Positions 1 through 8,296 of a DNA stretch of 64,000 nt are shown piece by piece. The number at the start of each line of letters is the position of its first letter. Within the stretch, counting starts at the first letter, position 1. The notes below the pieces were generated by a model, which worked only from the letters and a program-made list of their open reading frames with translations, was not told where the DNA came from and ran no database searches. Both the position numbers and the translations under genes were made by a program. Source of the stretch: Pseudomonas sp. MIACH (lineage in GTDB: Bacteria > Pseudomonadota > Gammaproteobacteria > Pseudomonadales > Pseudomonadaceae); NCBI RefSeq assembly GCF_001269925.1, contig NZ_LHVO01000051.1, forward strand, positions 1 to 64,000. The letters are read 5' to 3'.

Positions 1-181
1 TATGTTCGGAATAGATAACCGCTGAAAGCATCTAAGCGGGAAACTAGCCTCAAGATGAGATCTCACTGGGACCTTGAGTCCCCTGAAGGGCCGTCGAAGA
101 CTACGACGTTGATAGGTTGGGTGTGTAAGCGCTGTGAGGCGTTGAGCTAACCAATACTAATTGCCCGTGAGGCTTGACCAT
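1..181 (+). rRNA. 23S ribosomal RNA, 3' end (partial)
   Basis: The window opens inside the last domain of a 23S rRNA gene. The stretch matches the conserved 3' end of gammaproteobacterial 23S rRNA, including the segment around 'gaccttgagtcccctgaagg' and the terminal helix strand 'gaggcttgacc'. The 5' part lies outside the window. The exact mature 3' end is inferred from the end of the terminal helix and may be off by a few bases. It is followed by a 5S gene, as usual in an rrn operon. Confidence 0.93.
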
Positions 182-337
182 ATAACACCCAAGCAATTTG
201 ACTACTCGAAAGAGCATCAGATTGCGGTGTGTGAAGACGCAATGAACCGAAAGTTCGATGCTCACAAAACACCGACAGCTGTCACATACCCAATTTGCTG
301 AAGCGAGGCCAACTGGCCACGACTCAGTACCCGAATT

Positions 338-455
338 TCTTGACGACCATAGAGCATTGGAACCACCTGATCCCATCCCGAACTCAGCAGTGAAACGATG
401 CATCGCCGATGGTAGTGTGGGGTTTCCCCATGTGAGAGTAGGTCATCGTCAAGAT
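338..455 (+). rRNA. rrf: 5S ribosomal RNA
   Basis: The sequence carries the typical Pseudomonas 5S core: 'ccacctgatcccatcccgaa', 'gaaacgatgcatcgccgatg' and 'tgtggggtttccccatgtga'. The two ends are complementary (cttgacgac near 339 with gtcgtcaag-type sequence near 446-453), forming helix I. It lies about 155 bases after the 23S 3' end, and no tRNA was recognised between them. The ends are assigned from helix I and could differ by one or two bases. Confidence 0.95.
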
Positions 456-464
456 TAAATTCCG

Positions 465-500
465 AAACCCCATTTGCGAAAGCAGATGGGGTTTTGTTTT
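465..500 (+). terminator. rRNA operon terminator
   Basis: A 13-bp stem (465-477 with 482-494, one G-U pair) closes a GAAA tetraloop and is followed by a T-rich run. It starts ten bases after the 5S gene, so it most likely ends the rRNA operon. Confidence 0.9.
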
Positions 501-883
501 GGGCGGTCGAAAAGTGCGCTAAAAATTTCTAGGGTGAGTTCTTGACTGTTCTCGGCGATAAAATTGCTGCGGTCGTCCCATTACTTCTCCCCTGGCAGGC
601 ATCGGATCTATCTAGAGTCAGCATCTATCAATGGACGTGCTAACACCCTCCTGAATCTTGATGGGCCCTTTGCGCGGATTAGGAAAAGCACTATTCCAGC
701 TCGAAGTACGAGCTATGGTCCGTATGGGCTCATTGATAATGAGTAGAGGTGTTTTCAGCGTCCTTAGAGTGCCCCTGAGAGGCTTTGCTGGATTTTATGC
801 TGGGTGGGGTGGGTGTCGCGTTATCTCGCCCTCTGAGCGCCATTAAAGCCTCAGGGCTTCAAGTTCTCACTTTTCTGCAGGCG
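501..883. other. Intergenic stretch without recognisable gene
   Basis: No convincing gene is visible between the rRNA terminator and the tRNA terminator. Two short overlapping frames (about 60 codons each, 564-846) have no recognised similarity and no ribosome binding site. A small hairpin (gctcg/cgagc near 701-715) is the only local structure seen. The stretch is richer in A+T than its surroundings and could be eroded sequence. Confidence 0.5.
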
Positions 884-913
884 AAAAAAAAGACCTTGAA
901 ATTCAAGGTCTTT
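884..913 (-). terminator. Terminator of tRNA-Leu
   Basis: Read on the minus strand, a 10-bp stem (AAAGACCTTG / CAAGGTCTTT) with a five-base loop is followed by eight T. It lies eight bases beyond the CCA end of the tRNA gene. Confidence 0.85.
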
Positions 914-921
914 CTTTAAGA

Positions 922-1006
922 TGGTGCCCCGAGGGAGACTCGAACTCCCACTCCTTTCGAAAACGGATTTTGAATCCGCCGCGTCTACCAATTCCGCCAT
1001 CAGGGC
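922..1006 (-). tRNA. tRNA-Leu (anticodon CAA)
   Basis: The minus strand reads as an 85-base class II tRNA with an encoded CCA end. The acceptor stem is GCCCTGA paired with TCGGGGC. The D-loop strand is GGTAGACGC, the anticodon loop is TTCAAAA giving anticodon CAA, a variable arm is present, and the T arm contains GTTCGAGTC. All positions fit leucine tRNA. It has its own promoter and terminator, so it is transcribed alone, opposite to the rRNA operon. Confidence 0.96.
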
Positions 1007-1019
1007 TCAATGGCGGCGA

Positions 1020-1048
1020 AGTATAGAGATGAGATTACCGTTGGTCAA
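1020..1048 (-). promoter_or_regulatory. Promoter of tRNA-Leu
   Basis: On the minus strand, TTGACC (1048-1043) and TATACT (1025-1020) are separated by exactly 17 bases. This sigma-70 pair would start transcription a few bases before the tRNA 5' end. Confidence 0.75.
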
Positions 1049-1114
1049 TCACGTTTCATGGTCTATTTTCACTATTTCCGCTAGACTTCCCGGCCCTGCT
1101 AGACGAACCCCATC

Positions 1115-2164
1115 ATGCGCGTTGCTGACTTTACTTTTGAACTCCCTGATTCGCTGATCGCTCGCCACCCTTTGGCCGAGCGTCGCGCCAGTCGACTGCT
1201 GACCCTGGACGGGGTGAGCGGTGCCCTCGCACACCGTCAATTCACTGATTTGCTTGAGCATTTACGCCCGGGCGATCTGATGGTGTTCAACAATACCCGG
1301 GTGATTCCGGCGCGGCTGTTTGGCCAGAAAGCATCCGGCGGCAAGCTGGAAATTCTGGTGGAGCGCGTGCTGGACAGCCATCGAGTGCTGGCTCATGTAC
1401 GCTCCAGCAAGTCACCGAAACCGGGTTCGAGCATCCTCATAGAAGGGGGGGGTGAAGCTGAGATGGTGGCGCGCCATGATGCGCTGTTCGAGCTCCGGTT
1501 TGCCGAAGAGGTTTTGCCGCTGTTGGAGCGCGTCGGCCATATGCCATTGCCTCCTTATATCGACCGTCCCGATGAAGACTCAGATCGCGAGCGCTATCAG
1601 ACGGTGTATTCCCAGCGCCTCGGTGCGGTCGCCGCGCCGACTGCCGGGCTGCATTTTGACCAGCCGCTGCTGGATGCGATTGCTGCCAAGGGGGTCGAGA
1701 CTGCCTATGTGACCCTGCACGTGGGGGCCGGTACGTTTCAGCCGGTGCGTGTGGAGAACATCGAAGATCACCATATGCACAGCGAATGGCTGGAAGTCAG
1801 CCAAGACGTTGTGGACGCTGTTGAGGCGTGCAAGGCGCGCGGCGGTCGGGTGATAGCGGTGGGTACCACCAGCGTGCGTTCGCTGGAGAGTGCGGCACGC
1901 CACGGCGTGCTCAAACCGTTCAGTGGCGACACCGATATCTTTATTTACCCAGGCCGGCCGTTCCATGTGGTCGATTGCCTGGTCACCAACTTTCATTTGC
2001 CGGAATCCACGCTGTTGATGCTGGTATCGGCCTTCGCGGGTTATCCCGAAACAATGGCAGCGTATAAAGCCGCCATCGACAATGGATACCGTTTTTTCAG
2101 CTACGGTGATGCGATGTTTATCACCCGCAATCCGGCGCCGCGCGGCCCAGAGGAAACCTTATGA
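1115..2164 (+). CDS. queA: tRNA preQ1(34) S-adenosylmethionine ribosyltransferase-isomerase
   Basis: QueA transfers and rearranges the ribosyl part of S-adenosylmethionine onto preQ1 at position 34 of tRNA, giving epoxyqueuosine. The 349-residue protein has the normal length for the family. Family signatures include an N-terminal 'FELPDSLIARHP', 'MVFNNTRVIPARL', 'AAPTAGLHF', 'THVGAGTFQPV'-like 'LHVGAGTFQPVR', and 'TNFHLPESTLLMLVSAF'. The stop codon overlaps the tgt start (ATGA), so the two queuosine genes are probably translated together. The ATG fits the family N-terminus. It is the first gene of the queA-tgt-yajC-secDF cluster common to gammaproteobacteria. Confidence 0.97.
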   Translation: MRVADFTFELPDSLIARHPLAERRASRLLTLDGVSGALAHRQFTDLLEHLRPGDLMVFNNTRVIPARLFGQKASGGKLEILVERVLDSHRVLAHVRSSKSPKPGSSILIEGGGEAEMVARHDALFELRFAEEVLPLLERVGHMPLPPYIDRPDEDSDRERYQTVYSQRLGAVAAPTAGLHFDQPLLDAIAAKGVETAYVTLHVGAGTFQPVRVENIEDHHMHSEWLEVSQDVVDAVEACKARGGRVIAVGTTSVRSLESAARHGVLKPFSGDTDIFIYPGRPFHVVDCLVTNFHLPESTLLMLVSAFAGYPETMAAYKAAIDNGYRFFSYGDAMFITRNPAPRGPEETL

Positions 2165-3285
2165 GTCGTATGTCGTTTGAATTATTGGCCACCGACGGCA
2201 AGGCCCGTCGCGGCCGCCTGACTTTTCCGCGCGGCACCGTCGAGACTCCGGCATTCATGCCTGTGGGCACCTACGGCACCGTCAAGGGCATGCTGCCCCG
2301 TGACATCGTCGCCACCGGCGCCGAGATCATTCTCGGCAACACCTTTCACCTGTGGCTGCGCCCAGGCACGGAAGTGATCAAGAAGCATGGCGACCTGCAT
2401 GACTTCATGAAGTGGCAAGGCCCGATCCTCACTGACTCGGGTGGTTTCCAGGTGTTCAGCCTGGGCGCCATGCGCAAGATCAAGGAAGAGGGCGTGACCT
2501 TCGCCTCGCCGGTGGACGGTTCCAAAGTGTTCATGGGCCCGGAAGAGTCGATGCAGGTGCAGCGCGACTTGGGCTCCGACATCGTGATGATTTTTGACGA
2601 GTGCACGCCGTATCCGGCTGATGAAGACGTCGCGCGCATCTCCATGGAGCTGTCGCTGCGTTGGGCCCAGCGTTCGAAAAACGCTCACGGCGACAACACC
2701 GCGGCGCTGTTTGGTATCGTCCAGGGCGGCATGCATGAAAGCCTGCGCAAACGCTCGCTGGAAGGCCTCGACAAGATCGGCTTTGACGGCCTCGCCATCG
2801 GCGGTTTGTCGGTAGGTGAGCCCAAGCACGAGATGATCAAGGTGCTGGATTACCTGCCGGGCCTGATGCCTGCTGAAAAACCTCGTTACCTTATGGGTGT
2901 TGGCAAACCCGAGGATCTCGTAGAGGGTGTGCGCCGCGGTGTGGACATGTTCGATTGCGTGATGCCAACCCGTAATGCCCGCAATGGGCATCTGTTCATT
3001 GATACAGGCGTGCTGAAGATCCGTAACGCGTTCCATCGCCATGATGATTCGCCGCTGGATCCGACCTGTGATTGCTACACCTGCCAGAACTTCTCCCGTG
3101 CTTATCTGCACCATCTGGACAAGTGTGGGGAAATGCTGGGTAGCATGTTGAATACCATCCACAATTTGCGTCACTACCAAGTCCTGATGGCTGGTTTGCG
3201 CGAGGCTATTCAACAGGGTACATTGGCCGCCTTCGTCGATGCCTTCTATGCCAAGCGCGGCCTCCCTGTGCCGCCCTTGGACTGA
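2161..3285 (+). CDS. tgt: tRNA-guanine transglycosylase
   Basis: Tgt exchanges guanine 34 for preQ1 in tRNAs with GUN anticodons; QueA then acts on the product. The 374-residue protein is full length. The active-site region 'LTDSGGFQVFSLG' puts the general base at Asp92, and 'DMFDCVMPTRNAR' gives the nucleophile Asp265. Zinc is bound by C303, C305, C308 and H334, exactly the CxCx2Cx25H pattern of the family. The start overlaps the queA stop by four bases. A second ATG three codons on (M4) is an alternative start. Confidence 0.97.
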   Translation: MSRMSFELLATDGKARRGRLTFPRGTVETPAFMPVGTYGTVKGMLPRDIVATGAEIILGNTFHLWLRPGTEVIKKHGDLHDFMKWQGPILTDSGGFQVFSLGAMRKIKEEGVTFASPVDGSKVFMGPEESMQVQRDLGSDIVMIFDECTPYPADEDVARISMELSLRWAQRSKNAHGDNTAALFGIVQGGMHESLRKRSLEGLDKIGFDGLAIGGLSVGEPKHEMIKVLDYLPGLMPAEKPRYLMGVGKPEDLVEGVRRGVDMFDCVMPTRNARNGHLFIDTGVLKIRNAFHRHDDSPLDPTCDCYTCQNFSRAYLHHLDKCGEMLGSMLNTIHNLRHYQVLMAGLREAIQQGTLAAFVDAFYAKRGLPVPPLD

Positions 3286-3328
3286 GTTTTCCGACCCTAA
3301 GATTCACTATTTGCAACTGGAGTGCTAA

Positions 3329-3667
3329 ATGAGCTTTTTTATCTCTAACGCCATGGCTGACGCCGCTGCGCCTGCTGCTGCCGGCCCTATGGGCGGTGGT
3401 TTCGAGTGGATTTTCCTGGTCGGCTTCCTGGTCATCTTCTACCTGATGATCTGGCGTCCACAGGCCAAGCGTGCCAAAGAGCAGAAGAACCTGCTGGGCA
3501 GCCTGCAGAAAGGTGACGAAGTTGTGACCACCGGCGGTATCGCCGGCAAGATCACCAAGGTTTCCGACGCTTTCGTGATTCTGGAAGTCTCCGACACCGT
3601 AGAAATGAAGTTCCAGAAGGGCGCCATCGCCGCCACGCTGCCAAAAGGCACGCTCAAAGCGATCTAA
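3329..3667 (+). CDS. yajC: Preprotein translocase subunit YajC
   Basis: YajC is a small inner-membrane partner of the SecDF complex. The 112-residue protein has an Ala/Pro-rich N-terminus and one membrane segment (about residues 29-46, 'FLVGFLVIFYLMIWRPQAK'). This is followed by the conserved cytoplasmic domain with 'GDEVVTTGGIAGKITKV'. The segment 'RPQAKR' right after the membrane helix is a family mark. It lies between tgt and secD, its normal position. Confidence 0.95.
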   Translation: MSFFISNAMADAAAPAAAGPMGGGFEWIFLVGFLVIFYLMIWRPQAKRAKEQKNLLGSLQKGDEVVTTGGIAGKITKVSDAFVILEVSDTVEMKFQKGAIAATLPKGTLKAI

Positions 3668-3689
3668 GTTCCAACCTTTACCAATCGAC

Positions 3690-3708
3690 GGGGCGCGCAA
3701 GGCGCCCC
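3690..3708 (+). other. Intercistronic hairpin between yajC and secD
   Basis: A 7-bp G+C stem (GGGGCGC / GCGCCCC) closes a GCAAG loop. No T run follows, so it is not a classic terminator. It may adjust or stabilise the mRNA ahead of secD. Confidence 0.5.
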
Positions 3709-3729
3709 GCGTTATAAGCGGGCGGCGTG

Positions 3730-5601
3730 ATGCTGAACAAATACCCTCTGTGGAAATACGTACTGATCCTGGCGGTGCTGGCGATCGGTTTTATTTATTC
3801 CGCTCCCAATCTTTACCCTGATGACCCGGCGATCCAGATCACTGGCGCCAGCACTTCGCTGCAGGTCAACCAGGCTGATCTGGAACGCGCGAGCAAGGCA
3901 CTGACCGACGCGGGTATCCAGGTTAAAGCGGCAACATTGGCAGCTGGTGCGAAGGGCGGCTTGTTGCGCCTGACCAAGCAAGAAGACCAATTGCCGGCAA
4001 AAGATGTCGTACGCAAGGCCATGGGTGACGACTACGTCGTTGCGCTGAACCTGGCACAGACCACGCCACAGTGGTTGCGCAGCATTGGCGCGCACCCGAT
4101 GAAGCTGGGTCTGGACTTGTCCGGTGGTGTGCACTTCCTGCTGGAAGTCGACATGGACAAAGCCCTCGACGCACGCCTGAAAGTCTATGAAGGCGACGTG
4201 AAGAGCCTGCTGCGTAAAGAGAAGCTACGTTATCGCAGCCTGCCGCAGCTCAACGGTGCCATCCAGCTGGGCTTCTCTGATGAAGCCTCGCGCGAACAGG
4301 CCCGTGCGCTGATCCGCAAGAACTTCAACGATTTCGACATCGTACCGGCCGACCTGAATGGTCAGGCTGTACTGCGTCTGGCGATGAGCCCGGCCAAAAT
4401 CGCAGAAATTCGCGAATACTCCATCAAGCAGAACTTGACCACGGTACGTAACCGCGTCAACGAGCTGGGTGTGGCCGAGCCGATCGTTCAGCGCCAAGGT
4501 GCCAACCGCATCGTAGTTGAGCTGCCGGGCGTGCAGGACACCGCTGAAGCCAAGCGTATCCTGGGTAAAACCGCCAACCTGGAGTTCCGTCTCGCGGCTG
4601 AGCCGGGTGCTTCCCGTGCTACTTCCGAAGAGTTCGAGTTCCGTGAAGGCAATCGTCCTCCAGCGCTGATCGAGCGTGGCTTGATCATCACTGGTGACCA
4701 GGTAACTGACGCCAAGGCTGGTTTCGACTCGCAGCACGGTAGTCCTGAAGTGAACATCCGCCTGGATGGTCATGGTGGCGAACTGATGAGCCGCGCCACG
4801 CGCAGCAACGTAGGTCGCAGCATGGCGGTGATCTTCATCGAGCAGCGCCCGGTGACCACTTACACCAAGCAAATGGTCAACGGCGTCGAGAAAGACGTTC
4901 CGGTGCAAACCTTCAAGGAAGAGAAGAGGATCATCAGCCTGGCGACCATCCAGTCGCCGCTGGGTGCTCAATTCCGCATCACCGGCCTGAACGGCCAGGG
5001 CGAATCCTCGGAGCTGGCCCTGTTGCTGCGTGCCGGTGGCCTGGCTGCACCGATGTACTTCGCTGAAGAACGTACCATCGGCCCGAGCCTGGGTGCCGAC
5101 AACATCACCAAGGGTATCGACGCGGCCTTGTGGGGCATGCTGTTCGTCTCGCTGTTCATCATCGCCATCTACCGCTTCTTCGGCATCATTGCCACAGTGG
5201 CCCTGGCGGGCAACATGGTGATGCTGCTGGCCCTGATGTCGCTGCTGGGCGCTACGCTGACCCTGCCAGGTATCGCCGGTATCGTTCTCACCATGGGTAT
5301 GGCGGTGGACGCCAACGTGCTGATCTTCTCGCGGATTCGTGAAGAGATCGCCGCGGGCATGACCGTACAGCGTGCAATCAACGAAGGCTTCGGCCGGGCA
5401 TTTACCGCGATCCTCGACTCCAACCTGACCACATTGCTGGTCGGCGGGATTCTCTTTGCCATGGGCACCGGCCCGGTCAAGGGTTTTGCGGTAACCATGT
5501 CCCTCGGTATCTTTACCTCGATGTTCACGGCCATCATGGTGACCCGCGCAATGGTCAACCTGATCTTTGGCGGGCGTGACTTCAAGAAGTTGTGGATTTA
5601 A
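3730..5601 (+). CDS. secD: Protein translocase subunit SecD
   Basis: SecD works with SecF at the Sec channel and uses the proton gradient to pull exported proteins across the inner membrane. The 623-residue protein has one N-terminal membrane helix (about 8-26) and a large periplasmic region starting with the conserved 'LGLDLSGGVHFLLEVD' (about 127-142). A C-terminal block of five membrane helices includes 'GMAVDANVLIFSRIREE' (about 522-540). ATG at 3730 is chosen; an adjacent in-frame GTG at 3727 would add one residue. secF follows nine bases later. Confidence 0.96.
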   Translation: MLNKYPLWKYVLILAVLAIGFIYSAPNLYPDDPAIQITGASTSLQVNQADLERASKALTDAGIQVKAATLAAGAKGGLLRLTKQEDQLPAKDVVRKAMGDDYVVALNLAQTTPQWLRSIGAHPMKLGLDLSGGVHFLLEVDMDKALDARLKVYEGDVKSLLRKEKLRYRSLPQLNGAIQLGFSDEASREQARALIRKNFNDFDIVPADLNGQAVLRLAMSPAKIAEIREYSIKQNLTTVRNRVNELGVAEPIVQRQGANRIVVELPGVQDTAEAKRILGKTANLEFRLAAEPGASRATSEEFEFREGNRPPALIERGLIITGDQVTDAKAGFDSQHGSPEVNIRLDGHGGELMSRATRSNVGRSMAVIFIEQRPVTTYTKQMVNGVEKDVPVQTFKEEKRIISLATIQSPLGAQFRITGLNGQGESSELALLLRAGGLAAPMYFAEERTIGPSLGADNITKGIDAALWGMLFVSLFIIAIYRFFGIIATVALAGNMVMLLALMSLLGATLTLPGIAGIVLTMGMAVDANVLIFSRIREEIAAGMTVQRAINEGFGRAFTAILDSNLTTLLVGGILFAMGTGPVKGFAVTMSLGIFTSMFTAIMVTRAMVNLIFGGRDFKKLWI

Positions 5602-5610
5602 GGGGCTGCC

Positions 5611-6525
5611 ATGTTACGTACAATCAACTTCATGGGCGTTCGCAACATTGCGTTCGGCGTCACCGTGCTCCTTACCGTTCTGGCGTTGTTCAGCTGGTTC
5701 CATAAGGGCCTGAACTACGGTCTGGACTTCACCGGCGGTACGCTCATCGAGCTGACCTACGAGAAGCCGGCCGACGTCACCCTGGTGCGCAGCGAGCTGG
5801 TCAAGGCCGGCTATCACGAAGCCGTCGTACAGAGCTTTGGCGCGACCACTGACCTGCTGGTGCGTATGCCTGGCGAAGACCCGCAGCTGGGTCATCAGGT
5901 AGCCGAAGCCTTGCAGAAGGTCGGTGGCGACAACCCTGCGTCGGTCAAGCGCGTCGAGTTCGTGGGCCCGCAAGTGGGTGAAGAGCTGCGCGACCAAGGC
6001 GGCCTCGGCATGCTGATGGCGCTGGTCGGCATCATGATCTACCTGGCATTCCGCTTTCAGTGGAAGTTCGGTGTCGGCGCCATTGTGTCGCTGATCCACG
6101 ACGTGATCGTGACCGTGGGTATCCTGGCGTACTTCCAGATCACCTTCGACCTGACCGTACTGGCGGCCGTGCTGGCGATCATTGGTTACTCCCTCAACGA
6201 CACCATCGTGGTATTCGACCGGGTTCGTGAGAACTTCCGCGTACTGCGCAAGGCGTCGCTGATCGAGAACATCAACATCTCGACCACCCAGACCCTGCTG
6301 CGGACCATGGCGACGTCGATCTCCACTTTGCTGGCGATCGCGGCGCTGATGATCTTCGGTGGTGACAACCTGTGGGGCTTCTCCCTGGCACTGTTCATAG
6401 GCGTTCTGGCGGGTACCTACTCGTCGATCTACATCGCCAACGTGGTGCTGATCTGGCTGAACCTCAACAGCGAAGACCTGATCCCTCCTGCCGCCACGGG
6501 CAAGGAGGTCGACGACCGTCCTTGA
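5611..6525 (+). CDS. secF: Protein translocase subunit SecF
   Basis: SecF is the partner of SecD in the inner-membrane export motor. The 304-residue protein has a first membrane helix at about residues 14-32 and the signature 'GLDFTGGTLIELTY' (37-50). The C-terminal membrane domain contains 'GYSLNDTIVVFDRVRENFR' near residue 192, the family's conserved loop. The gene is full length and ends the queA-secF transcription unit, since a strong terminator lies 30 bases downstream. Confidence 0.96.
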   Translation: MLRTINFMGVRNIAFGVTVLLTVLALFSWFHKGLNYGLDFTGGTLIELTYEKPADVTLVRSELVKAGYHEAVVQSFGATTDLLVRMPGEDPQLGHQVAEALQKVGGDNPASVKRVEFVGPQVGEELRDQGGLGMLMALVGIMIYLAFRFQWKFGVGAIVSLIHDVIVTVGILAYFQITFDLTVLAAVLAIIGYSLNDTIVVFDRVRENFRVLRKASLIENINISTTQTLLRTMATSISTLLAIAALMIFGGDNLWGFSLALFIGVLAGTYSSIYIANVVLIWLNLNSEDLIPPAATGKEVDDRP

Positions 6526-6555
6526 TGGGCGCTTGTTGATCTGCTGTTACAAAAT

Positions 6556-6588
6556 AGGCACGAGTATTGAACTCGTGCCTTTTTTTTT
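6556..6588 (+). terminator. Terminator after secF
   Basis: A perfect 10-bp stem (AGGCACGAGT / ACTCGTGCCT) with loop ATTGA is followed by eight or nine T. It is a strong rho-independent terminator for the queA-secF unit. Confidence 0.92.
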
Positions 6589-6649
6589 GCTCCAAGGCTG
6601 GGTATAGCGCGGATCTTTCGGTCCGTTTGTGATGGTCAGGAGGTTCAAC

Positions 6650-7192
6650 GTGAACAAGTCGTTACTGGTTGGTGCGGTATTGGGTGCTGTCGGTGTGACT
6701 GCCGGGGGTGCTGTTGCCACCTACAGCCTGGTAAAAAGCGGCCCTGAGTATGCGCAAGTGCTGGCGGTGCAGCCGGTGAAAACCCAGATTAAAACGCCTC
6801 GCGAGGTCTGCAAGGACGTCGCGGTGACCCGGCAGAAGCCGGTGCAGGATCAACATCAGATCGTCGGTACAGTGGTTGGTGCGCTGGCCGGTGGCCTGTT
6901 GGGTAACCAGGTCGGTGGCGGTAACGGCAAGAAGCTGGCCACCGTAGCCGGTGCGGTCGGTGGTGGTTACGCTGGTAACAAGGTTCAGGAAGGCATGCAG
7001 AACCGCGATACCTACACCACTACCCAGACTCGCTGTAACACCGTCAACGACATCAGCGACAAAGTAGTCGGTTACGACGTGCGTTACACCCTGGACGGCA
7101 AGGAAGGTTCGGTGCGTATGGATCGTGATCCAGGTGGTCAGATCCCGGTCGACAAGGAAGGGCGTCTCGTCCTGGGTCAGAACCAGCAGTAA
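6650..7192 (+). CDS. Glycine zipper 2TM domain envelope protein
   Basis: The 181-residue product begins with a hydrophobic segment (residues 5-24) that is a signal peptide or membrane anchor. Residues 71-112 form a glycine zipper ('GTVVGALAGGLLGNQVGGG' and 'GAVGGGYAGNKV'), as in the 2TM family found in outer-membrane and lipoprotein-like envelope proteins. The C-terminal part ('DKVVGYDVRYTLDGKEG') looks like a small beta domain. GTG at 6650 is chosen because AGGAGG lies six bases upstream; the frame is open further upstream to 6629. The role is unknown; envelope stability is the usual guess. It is a separate unit between two terminators. Confidence 0.85.
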   Translation: MNKSLLVGAVLGAVGVTAGGAVATYSLVKSGPEYAQVLAVQPVKTQIKTPREVCKDVAVTRQKPVQDQHQIVGTVVGALAGGLLGNQVGGGNGKKLATVAGAVGGGYAGNKVQEGMQNRDTYTTTQTRCNTVNDISDKVVGYDVRYTLDGKEGSVRMDRDPGGQIPVDKEGRLVLGQNQQ

Positions 7193-7217
7193 TCCCAAAG
7201 CCTGGTTCAGTTCAAAG

Positions 7218-7244
7218 TGTGGGAGGGGCACGCCCCCTCCCACA
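7218..7244. repeat. REP-like palindrome
   Basis: Two 11-base arms (TGTGGGAGGGG / CCCCTCCCACA) enclose a five-base loop. The sequence belongs to the G-rich 'gtgggaggggg...' palindrome family seen again at 9879, 27081, 42596 and 48695. Confidence 0.75.
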
Positions 7245-7294
7245 TTTGATTTGTGGTGCTGCTGGTATTTAAGCCCGCACCAAATCACAGGCAT

Positions 7295-7323
7295 AAAAAA
7301 AGCACCCCGTAGGGTGCTTTTTT
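7295..7323. terminator. Bidirectional terminator between the glycine-zipper gene and suhB
   Basis: The stem AGCACCC / GGGTGCT with loop CGTA is flanked by an A run on the left and a T run on the right. It can therefore end transcription from both convergent genes. Confidence 0.88.
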
Positions 7324-7335
7324 GTGCTCGCTCGC

Positions 7336-8151
7336 TTAGCGCTTCAGCGAAGCCGGCAGGTGCGGCTGGATCGCCGTCAGTACTGCCTTGAAGCATTTGG
7401 TGTTGCCGGCAACCACGTGGCCTTTTTCCAGGAAGTCATGACCGCCGGTGAAGTCGCTCACCAGGCCGCCGGCCTCTTGGATCAGCAGGGCGCCTGCAGC
7501 CATGTCCCACTCGGACAGGCCCGACTCCCAGAACGCATCAAAACGACCGGCCGCCACGTAAGCCAGGTCCAGGCTTGCCGCGCCAGCGCGACGGATGCCG
7601 GCGGTCTGGCCAACCAGGGCGCGGAACATGCCCAGGTAGTTTTCCAGGTTGTCCATCTGGTCGTCACGGAACGGGAACCCGGTACCCAGCAGGGCGCCGT
7701 CCAGGCTGGTGCGACCGCTGACGCGCAGGCGACGACCGTTCAGTTGGGCGCCACGGCCACGGCTGGCGGTGAATTCTTCCTGGCGAACCGGGTCAAGCAC
7801 GACAGCGTGTTCCAGGCGGCCACGGTATTTGCAGGCAATGCTCACGGCAAAGTGCGGGATGCCGCGCAGGAAGTTGGTGGTGCCATCCAGTGGGTCGATG
7901 ATCCACAGGTAGTCTTCGCCTTCGCCGCTGCCTTTGTGCAGGCCGGTTTCTTCGCCGAGGATGCCGTGGGTAGGGTAGGCCTTGCGCAGCGCGTCGATGA
8001 TTTTCTGTTCGGCGGCGCGGTCCACCTCGGATACGTAATCCTTGGCGTCTTTTTCGTCGACCTTGATGGTATCCAGGCGCTCGATGGAGCGGAAGATCAA
8101 TTCACTGGCGCTGCGGGCGGCGCGCAGCGCGATATTCAGCATGGGCTGCAT
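7336..8151 (-). CDS. suhB: Inositol-1-monophosphatase SuhB
   Basis: SuhB is a magnesium-dependent inositol monophosphatase; in E. coli it also joins the rRNA antitermination complex. The 271-residue protein has the metal-binding motifs 'GEETG' (66-70), 'DPLDGTTNF' (86-94) and 'EWDMAAG' with W215 and D216. These are all the ligands expected for the family. It is transcribed away from trmJ and converges on the glycine-zipper gene. Confidence 0.95.
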   Translation of the reverse strand: MQPMLNIALRAARSASELIFRSIERLDTIKVDEKDAKDYVSEVDRAAEQKIIDALRKAYPTHGILGEETGLHKGSGEGEDYLWIIDPLDGTTNFLRGIPHFAVSIACKYRGRLEHAVVLDPVRQEEFTASRGRGAQLNGRRLRVSGRTSLDGALLGTGFPFRDDQMDNLENYLGMFRALVGQTAGIRRAGAASLDLAYVAAGRFDAFWESGLSEWDMAAGALLIQEAGGLVSDFTGGHDFLEKGHVVAGNTKCFKAVLTAIQPHLPASLKR

Positions 8152-8187
8152 GGATGTGTCACCTAAGGTTGTTAAAGAAAGCCGAGC

Positions 8188-8215
8188 ATTCTAGCAGAAA
8201 CTTTCTTCAGGTGAA
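8188..8215 (-). promoter_or_regulatory. Probable promoter of suhB
   Basis: On the minus strand, TTCACC (8215-8210) and TAGAAT (8193-8188) are 16 bases apart, about 37 bases before the suhB start. The -10 box is good and the -35 box is moderate. Confidence 0.4.
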
Positions 8216-8296
8216 GGACGACGTTAGCTTTCATGGCATAACCTTAGGCTGTTCTGTAAGATTTGCTCCCCTTTCCCGTGTCCGAGAGCGCCTCCC

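Noticed and set aside
564..846. Two short overlapping frames after the rRNA operon as possible small genes
   Set aside because: They have no ribosome binding site, no similarity that could be recognised, and they overlap each other.
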